Below are positions 56,075 through 64,000 of a stretch of 64,000 nucleotides of DNA, piece by piece. A program made the position numbers and the translations under genes. The stretch's first letter is position 1, and each line of letters begins with the position of its first letter. The notes beneath the pieces are model-generated. The model saw nothing but the letters and a program-made list of their open reading frames with translations. It was not told the origin of the DNA and made no database searches. Origin of the DNA: Lepisosteus oculatus. Lineage: Eukaryota; Chordata; Actinopteri; Semionotiformes; Lepisosteidae. The stretch lies in contig NC_090697.1 of assembly GCF_040954835.1 (NCBI RefSeq), positions 3,980,501-4,044,500 on the forward strand, read 5' to 3'.

Positions 56075-57067
56075 CATCAAGTTTGCCGATGACACCACAG
56101 TTGTAGGTCTGATCACAGGGTCAATCTCCTTACAACGTGGTGTGAAGACAACAATGTCAGCAAAACCAAGGAGCTGATCGTTGATTTCGGGAAACTGCAA
56201 AACGGACATGCCCCTATCCACATCAATGGGACTGAAGTGGAAAGGGTCAGTAACTTTAAATTCCTTGGCGTCCATATCACCGTGGACCTCACATGGTCTC
56301 TCGATGCCACCTGTCTGATCAAGAAAGCACAACAGCGCCTGTACTTCCTAAGACTGTTGAAGAAGGCTCAGATATGTCCCCAGATCCTCACTAACTTTTA
56401 CAGATGTACTACAGAAAGCACATGGACAGGCTGCATCACAGTGTGGTATGGCAACTGCAGTTCTGCTGACCGAAAAGCCCTACAGTGGGTGGTGAAAACT
56501 GCCCAGTCCATCACTGGGGTTACCCTCCCATCTATACAGGACATTTATGACAGACAGTGCTTGTCGAAAGCTCTTAGCATCATCAAAGACCCCACACACC
56601 CCAGCTACAGACTGTATGACCCACTACCATCTGGAAAACATTACCGGAGCATTCGGGCTCGGACTATCAGACTCAGAAACAGTTTTTACCCCCGCACCTC
56701 ACAGTGCCTTCTTTCTTACCAAAAACCCAAACACACATTGAGATCTACCTCTACCTTACATGTCAAAAAGCTCACTCCCCATAATTTCTATCCCTTTATT
56801 TCATTCTGTTGATGCATGTTTTTGCACATCTGATGTTGTTTTTGCACATTACCTGTTACCTTTTTGTTGTTTTACACATTGCCTGTTGCTGTTTTGCACA
56901 TTGCCTGTTGGTTTTTTGCACACTGCCTGTTGTCTCTGTCTTTCTTTTGTATTGTATTGTTGTTTTTTTTCTTTGAACTACTTATCGTCCAAGAGCTAGC
57001 TAAATAGCAATTCATTATACCATATACCTGTATGTGAGTATAATGACAATAAACTTGAACTTGAACC
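56075..57067 (+). mobile_element. L2-type LINE, 5'-truncated
   Basis: It starts at the RT catalytic block (AAGTTTGCCGATGACACC = KFADDT). The frame 56237-56812 gives the L2 C-terminus (FLGVHITVDLTWS, LYFLRLLKKA, NFYRCTTES, WYGNCSS, DPLPSGKHYRSIRART). There is at least one frame shift between the FADD block and that frame. The tail ends AATAAACTTGAACTTGAA, typical of L2. It is a different subfamily or older copy than 30130-33245. Confidence 0.88.
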
Positions 57068-57555
57068 TGATTATAGCAAGCTGGTAGTGAGGATCAAACT
57101 ACCTATCTGTATGAGGCGTTATTCCCAACATCCGTGCCCCTCACCTCATCACCTGGTTACACCTTGATTGATTGTACGATGAATTCTACATAATACCATA
57201 GAATTTTGGTATAGAAAGAGGTAAATATGGAGACATTTCTCTGACAATACTGTATGTCTAAATACTATATGGTAAACTATTAAATCTTCAGGGGGTGAAC
57301 TTATTTGTCACCACAGTGTACTTTACTTTGGAGTGTACTGTATATCTTCTTCTAACTCCATTGTTTATTGCCTCCTAAATTTCTGCCTCCTGAAATTCTC
57401 ATGTCAATAGAAAACATGCTATTTTTAACTCATATTTAAGAATGTTACCCACATGTGGTCTAAGACAAACACCAGAGATGCAAGAAGCGGTTAATTGTCA
57501 GAAGACTGATTGTATTATTGAAGAGAGAGAGTGGGTGTGTTCTACTGTTTTCTTT

Positions 57556-57568
57556 GTTATATAAATAC
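57556..57568 (+). promoter_or_regulatory. T4 TATA box
   Basis: TTATATAAATACA lies about 90 bp before the T4 start codon, so an unspliced leader of about 60 bases is likely, unlike T2. Confidence 0.5.
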
Positions 57569-57649
57569 AGCTTGTATCAAAGATGCATTTCAGAAATCCT
57601 GGGCTGTAATATAAGGGATGATATCTTATGTGGCACATAACAAGAAACA

Positions 57650-58684
57650 ATGGAATTCACAAAAGTAAAGGAAATGGAAAACATACTTGTTTGCTCTCAA
57701 ACCAGTAATTCCTCTTGCTTGAAAGAAATTCGGTCCACAGCAATTAATGTCATGCTATATATCCTTTTGTTAACTGGGATACTCATCACTGTGTGTGGTA
57801 ACCTAGTGGTGATCATTTCTATCTCTCACTTCAAACATCTCCACACTCCAACTAATCTTCTGGTGCTCTCAATGGCTGTTGCAGACTTTTTACTTGGATT
57901 GTTTGTGATGCCATTCAGTATGATCAGGTCTGTTGAAACATGCTGGTATTTTGGAGATACCTTTTGTTTTTTTCATGCAAAGATCGACTTGATTTTGTCT
58001 ACTGTTTCAGTTTTTCATTTGATATTCATTGCTATTGATCGTTACTATGCTGTGTGTGATCCTTTATTGTACTCCTCTAAAGTAACAATGCCTGTGGCAT
58101 GGCTGTTTGTTACAGTTAGCTGGATTGCTGCAGTTGTATACATATGTGTGTTAATTACTTTCAAAGGAAATACTGACGGTATGGACGGCTTTGATCCATG
58201 TCCAGGAGACTGCATTATTGTCTTTAATGCAGTGTGGGGAACTCTGGATACAGTGTTTACATTTTTCTTACCATGTTGTGTTATGCTGTCCATCTATACA
58301 AAAATATTTTCTGTGGCAAGAAGGCATGAAAAGGTAATCTGTACAATACAGGACCAAATACAATCAAGAGAAGACAAAAAAATGAAAATACCTCGCAGTA
58401 AAGACAGTAAAGCAACTAAAACATTGACTATTGTTATTGGAGTCTTTGTTATTTGCTGGTTACCCTACTTTGTTAACAGTGTAATGGATCCCTTCTTAAA
58501 CTTTTCTACTGCTCCAGCTGTCGTCGATGCTCTGCAGTGGCTGGGGTACTTCAATTCTGGCTGTAACCCAATCATCTATGCTCTGTTTTATCCTTGGTTT
58601 CAGAAAGCCCTGAAGCTCATTGTAAACTGTAAAATATTTAATCCAGGATCTTCTTTAATAAATTTGTATGCAGAAATCCATTAA
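57650..58684 (+). CDS. Trace amine-associated receptor T4
   Basis: This is a 344-residue TAAR starting MEFTKVKEMENILVCSQ. It has N-terminal cysteines 15 and 23 with NSS glycosylation, C3.25, D3.32 (113), DRY (130-132), D5.42 (200, eight before P5.50), CWLPYF in TM6 and NSGCNPIIYALFYPWF in TM7. The D3.32/D5.42 pair suggests diamine detection, as for T3. ECL2 is shorter (DPCPGDC) than in T3. The start ATG has a usable context (ACAATGG) and agrees in length with T3. It is a neighbour and probable old duplicate of T3, since their upstream blocks match. Confidence 0.93.
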   Translation: MEFTKVKEMENILVCSQTSNSSCLKEIRSTAINVMLYILLLTGILITVCGNLVVIISISHFKHLHTPTNLLVLSMAVADFLLGLFVMPFSMIRSVETCWYFGDTFCFFHAKIDLILSTVSVFHLIFIAIDRYYAVCDPLLYSSKVTMPVAWLFVTVSWIAAVVYICVLITFKGNTDGMDGFDPCPGDCIIVFNAVWGTLDTVFTFFLPCCVMLSIYTKIFSVARRHEKVICTIQDQIQSREDKKMKIPRSKDSKATKTLTIVIGVFVICWLPYFVNSVMDPFLNFSTAPAVVDALQWLGYFNSGCNPIIYALFYPWFQKALKLIVNCKIFNPGSSLINLYAEIH

Positions 58685-58689
58685 AGCTT

Positions 58690-61515
58690 GCATGTCACCA
58701 GTTGTGTTTCTAAAATACAGCTTGTGTATGTGTATTAGTATTTAACAGATTTAAATCTGATAGGGAATACAAATTAGAAGATACAATATGTTTGGTTTGG
58801 GTTAAACTGGTGGCTTTTTGATGACTTTATGATTTTGTACTTGTTAAATCTAAACAGATCTAATAATTATTATGTAGTTTTAATTACGTAGAGAAAAATA
58901 TTTTAATGATTATGGTAAAGGGTTTATTAAATTAAAGAAAAAAAGGGGTTATTTGGCTTATTTCAAATTATGGACAACATAATTTCAGTTATATTAAGAA
59001 CTGAAACAATTATTACTTGTAAAATAATCTTGATAGATATATTTTTACACATTTTTTAATTCTGGATTTCATTACAATAAAAATATAAATAGTTTATAGT
59101 TATAGTATATACTACAGTACATTATAGTATATATAGTTTAAATATTGTTTCATTTTTAAATGTACTTTAAATTACAATTTGGATATATGTTTTCTAATAA
59201 CTTTTTTAAAATTTCGATTTTTTAAATTCTAATTAAAATGCTAATACAGACTACAAATGATATACAGAATTTTATAGTGGGTATGCATCTTAGAACTTAG
59301 TTAAAAATATACAACATCCTTTTGGCATTACAACTATGTGCCTACTGTTTCTTGGATTCAAGCTTTGTATGTCCAGGTACTGTAGCAGTGATTGAAATAA
59401 ACAAGAGCCTTAATTTAAAAAAATATTTCCACTGGACTTATTTAATCAAATAGACTTTAGAGTTTCACTTATACTGCTCTACAGCATATTCAAATAAAAG
59501 GATACTGATTTACAGTAATGCTGTAATCTACAACCATAATGCATATTGACTATTGTACATGCATATCTATTAGATTGTAGGTTGTATAATGTAATTAAAA
59601 ACTGTAATCTGCAACATATCAGTACGTAGGATTTTCTGAATTGCAAGACGTCTTTTTTCCACAATTTAATTTTCAAATTTATCTGGATACCAAATGATGG
59701 TAATACAATATTTATGTCTTACTTGTGAACATATTTACCAAGGGTTTATGGTACTGGCACTGGTTTCTATTCTATCCTGGTGATCTGCAAATTTTCTTTG
59801 GAGATGAGCTCAACTAAATTAATGGCTTTAGTAGTTTTCTTTTTCCTGGTATTAAAGTGTTGGTTAAAGGTTTAAAAGGCCTGATAAACTGTAACCCTTT
59901 AGCACAAGGATTGGATAACTATGACTTATGATATAGTGAGCACAATGAAAAAGCTACGTAATTTACAAATGCTTTATGCCTTTCTTCCCATTTATGACAT
60001 ATGAAAATAACTAAGTAAAGCCTGTCTTATATTAAGGATATAGATTTTTTCCACATTTCTATATACAGCATAAGTACAGCTCAAAGTTGCAAAATGTTTA
60101 CATACTGTAAACACCTACAAGAATTTAACACACAAACGTATGATTCTTTTGTCATTGTTTCCCATCGGTTCTGATCCTGAAGACTGTTTTCAGTCCTCTT
60201 ACACTTCTGCCTTGACAATAAAGTCTTTTGAAATTACTGTTGAAATGTATTTTTGTTTGGGATTGGTTTTCACTATGCATAATTAAGTTTTTAAACTATG
60301 AAGCTACTTTATTCATGAATAAAACACATAGCAGACATAGTATTAATCTGTGCACTTGCAGTCTTCCCAGATGATTGAAAGGAACAGCAGATTTCCTTTC
60401 AGTTTATGTTTATTATGTAGTTTTTCAAATTAAGCTTTCAAATTTCAGCTAATGTTTTTTATGTCACCATATAATGGTGTGTACTGTACTGTTCTTAAGT
60501 GGTGTGTCCGATTATGCAGTCAAATAGGCCCACCTGGGCATTTAGACCTATTAAGACCTATTTAGAAGTATATTTACACTTATTAAGAAGATCTCTGGGA
60601 AGTCCAAAAAGTTTTATTAACAATTTAAATAGTGGGGACCAGTATCCAATTAGTCCAAACTTAATCCCAAGAAATATTGTCAACTAATTGAGATATATCC
60701 TTATTCTCCACTAGTCTATATGAAGATCTTAATAGTAAGTAAAAAGCAAGCAGATTGGTCTGATTTATTCTGCTACATACTGTTTATCCAGCTTTATATG
60801 TAAGGGGTTAAAAGGAAGATCCCCAAAAGCATTTCTTGTAAAAGAGCCCATTCTTCAAAGCAGACTGCATCAATCAAGATCGAGTGAGGGAAAAGGAAAT
60901 AAAATAATCTTCACAAGAGTGATCATAATGCAGTATGTTCTTAATTGTTCTGTGCTGCTACATTCACTCCCAGAAATTATTCACCATTCTGGATCTCCAT
61001 ATCTGTTGCTTCTATGATAATTTCAGATTTGAGGAAGATACTCGGCTGTACATGGGCAGCCTGTTACTGCATCATTTCCAGTTGTTTCACTTTTCCACTC
61101 AGCTACCTCTGAAGCCTAACGAGTTTTGCTGCTGGGTCAGCCTTCTCATATATACACATAAAGTCCAAGAACAAGGCCAATGTCTTCTCAGGCAGCGCTA
61201 TCACAAGCACAAGCTGCTATCTCTAGCACTATTGCCTTCAGGCCTTTGATTTTAATGAAATCCCTACATAACCCAAACAAGCTCCCATTTTGCCTTCTCT
61301 GCACACTATATTAATGCTTTGTTGTATTAATGATATGTATGTTAATAATTGTAGCCAAATAGATTTTAAAAGAAAATCCCACAAAAATACTTTTTTCTGA
61401 ATTGTTTCCTTTCCTGTCCCCCTCATCTCAGGATCTTGTCAAAACTAACTCAGCAGTTCCACACCTCCACACATCCACATGCCAATCCTTAAGATGTGGT
61501 AATTATGTTACTGTT
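58690..61515. other. Intergenic, no gene seen
   Basis: Very AT-rich with many TACTGTA and TATAGTATA words. No conserved coding sequence, RNA gene or repeat match to the rest of the window was found. Confidence 0.55.
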
Positions 61516-61516
61516 G

Positions 61517-63372
61517 TAGTTCAGGTGGGTAGCTGCGTCAGCATGCGTAGGCTGCAAAGGAACAAGTAATAGGTTTATTCCATGATGAAAAAAGAAGAAA
61601 GAGAACACAACGTTTCGGCCGTGGAGACTTCTTCAGGTGTGAGAGAGCAGCGACGACATCGACTTCGAGAACCAAGCCCTCTAAATGTACTCCTTTTTCA
61701 TCAACAGAGGATACCCAGCAGCGTGATTGACAGGGCCCTTGCCCGAGCCAAAAACACCCCCCGCGGGGCCCATCAACCCGATCAGGAACTCCCGCCGTAA
61801 CAACCGCATTCCTTTGGTGCTTCCTTACCACCCTAACACACTTCCTATCCCCAGGACCATTAACCACAACTCACAGGATGATCCCTCCATTGGGGCCCTC
61901 TTTTCTGATCGCCCTATCATCTCATATCGCTAACCATCTAATCTGCGTAACCTCCTTGTTCACAGCTCCCTTGACTGCCCTCAACAACCATCCACACCAG
62001 GTGCTTTCCCTTGCAACAGAGCTCACTGTATCACCTGCAAGTACACATCCACCACCACACTCATTCAAGGCCCCTCAGGACAATTCCGGATCACCCAGAC
62101 ATCATCTTGTACCTCCAGCAACCTTATTTACTGTATCTCTTGTAGTAAATGCCCAGCCATCTACATTGGAGAAACAGGAAGGAGACTCGGAGACCGCTTC
62201 AGAGAACACGTCAGGGCTGTGAAGATTAAAGATCTCTCCAAACCCATTGTTTCTCATTTCACCTCTGACTAATTTTGATTAGGGGGCGGAACATCTCATA
62301 CAGGAGAAGGAAAATCACACCTACACTGACACATGCCTGGCTACTAAATGCGAGCCTTGTTGTCACACCGTGACAGTAACAATGGGTCCCCATCCATTTT
62401 TCTCCTTCCCTGCTGGTGAGACATATGCAGTGTCAGCCTTTGACCCCCTCCCTCCCTACTCCATAGTTTCTTTCTGTCCCATGCTAAACATTAGGCTTAC
62501 TCAACACACCATTAGCTCCATGAATGCTGTGTAGTCACCTCTTTGCCATTCCTCTGTCTGGTACAGTGTTAGCCCCTGACTTACTTCTATTTCTGTCCCT
62601 TCCTTAACATCATGTTCTACCCACCATGCCCCAGAACTATCTTCTGTTTTCTCATATCTTCCGCTTCCCTGGCATAGTTTTGTCCCTCAAGCCGATCTCC
62701 GTCTGTGGCCAGGTCCACTTGCTTAGTACTTCAGATATCTACCTTTCTCACTCCCTATTCAAGCACCTCCTCCCCATATCTTCCCTTTATCAAAACAAAA
62801 TTCAGTGTGCAGACAGTAACTTGACCTCTCTGCAATATCAGCAATCCTACACTGGAAGGCTAGTGGACCCTTGCTCTTTCAAGACCCTCACAATCGCATC
62901 TCAGTCCTGGTAACGTGCTGCCTTATGCTCTCTGTTCCCAGAGTGTCTTACTGAACCACACTTCAAAGTACTCACTCTCCTCTTTTTTATTTAAATTAAT
63001 ATATTTATATTTATAAATATCACAGTTTTCAACTTGGGTCTGTTATCTGGCTTGATCAGTATTGGCATTAGACATGAAAACTCCTCATCCTTTCTTCCAT
63101 GTTTGCAGTATTTGTAGGGATAAACAGTCTCATTCCATGTGCCCTCTATGCCTGTCTTCGCTTCAAGCAGGGTGATGGTGCAAGCCAAGGCTTTAGAGGA
63201 ACAGAAGATATTGAATCTAATACCTATGTGATGGATTGGTTTTGGGGACAGAGCAGGATTCTCCATATGTGTTTCAAATAGGTAGCTGCGTCAACACCCG
63301 AAGAAAGCTCCACAGCCAAAATGCTGTGTTTCCTTTCTTTTCAGCATGGAATAAACCTTTACTTGTTTCTTC
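61517..63372 (+). mobile_element. Penelope-like retroelement, broken
   Basis: At the left end a reversed copy of the terminal sequence (61517-61640, CGGCCGTGGAG) precedes coding remains. The right end carries the same terminal sequence in forward orientation (63280-63372, AGCATGGAATAAACCT). In between, 62040-62260 encodes the GIY-YIG endonuclease region with its CCHH-like cysteines (LIYCISCSKC) and the IYIGETGRRLGDRFREH core. Sequence before it resembles the end of a Penelope RT. Several breaks are present and most of the RT is gone. An inverted partial terminal repeat is usual for this family. Confidence 0.82.
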
Positions 63373-63389
63373 TTCTCCATATGTGGCTC

Positions 63390-64000
63390 AAGGGTTGGCA
63401 TTCACCACAGTCTGCTTCACATAAATGTGTTTTTTCAGCATTTCTCAGCATTATGCGTCTAAAGACCATTCTGTACAAAGCAGCATGGTGAAATCCCAAC
63501 ATCAGTAATGTGTTTTAACTAATTTTTCTTAGCTGTTACCTCTGACATATCTCTGGGGTGCACTGGCTAAACAAATATTATATCACAACCTGTATATTGG
63601 TTTCAGGACACCTACATCAGAAAATGGCTTGCAGCTACCTTGTTCCAGAGATTATATTCTAATGCTTTCCTGTAGTAAGTACTAAGTCAGAATTTAGCAT
63701 ACTAAAATACTCAATCAACATTCACAAAGCATCTGATTCCTGGATGCCATTATTCCTTGAGAACTGAATATTTTGGTGTACTGTATAGATAAAAGCGCAC
63801 ACTTGCAAACCAATGGATTTTATGATAAAATTGTTCAATTCACAAGTATGCAAAAGCTTTTGACAAAACTGATACTACTTAAGAATCCAGAGTGAAATAA
63901 ATCAGAGAACACAATTGGAAAGTGTATTCAAAACTGAGAACAGGAGTTACGTTTCATGTAGAGTGTTGGTTGTCTGAAAAAAATCTAACCTGTCTTATTT
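63390..64000. other. Right edge, possible start of a further duplicated block
   Basis: No gene is visible. Bases 63915-63960 resemble 55800-55865 upstream of T4 (AAAACTGAGAACAGGAG against AAACTGGGAACAGGAG), in the same orientation. Confidence 0.3.

Overview
The window looks like nuclear DNA of a ray-finned fish. It is AT-rich and gene-sparse, with intronless-coding receptor genes scattered among repeats. The repeats (L2-type LINEs, hAT-Charlie, a Penelope-like element, Gypsy fossils, 5S-rRNA-derived repeats, short SINE-like units) are typical of fishes. I cannot name the species. The mix would suit a non-teleost such as a gar, bowfin or bichir, but that is inference.

The host genes are a cluster of trace amine-associated receptors (TAARs), all on the + strand. 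There are seven complete reading frames: T1a (696-1694), T2a (12115-13146), T1b (21995-23026), T2b (35781-36812), T2c (41606-42637), T3 (52318-53346) and T4 (57650-58684). There are also two copies of one receptor fossil (2400-2689 and 23270-23559). All seven carry the TM7 TAAR fingerprint NSxxNPxxYxxxYxWF and Asp3.32. T2 genes also have an Asp at 5.43, T3 and T4 have one at 5.42, and T1 genes have none on TM5, so the cluster probably spans monoamine and diamine ligands.

Layout: unit A (1 to about 15008) and unit B (about 21310 to 38849) are tandem segmental duplicates. Each holds one T1, one receptor fossil and one T2. Unit C (about 38850-43150) is a third, partial copy carrying only T2, and it begins with a small inverted piece. 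Between A and B lie a Gypsy fossil, a long-TIR element and about 2.7 kb with no gene. From 43.6 kb onward come a complete-looking long-TIR element, a solo LTR, a 144-bp tandem array, T3, an L2 fragment, T4 and a Penelope-like element. The blocks upstream of T3 and T4 are older duplicates of each other.

The paralogous copies serve as empty-site controls for one another. An L2, a LINE fragment and two solo LTRs are each present in one unit and absent from its sister. A hAT element is shared by A and B but missing from C. The T2 genes share a TATA/CCAAT promoter and a 5' UTR exon separated from the coding exon by a 0.8-1.0 kb intron. Two receptors in unit A, though open, have lost near-invariant features: T1a lacks both N-terminal cysteines and T2a has DQY instead of DRY. 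Unit A may therefore be drifting functionally.
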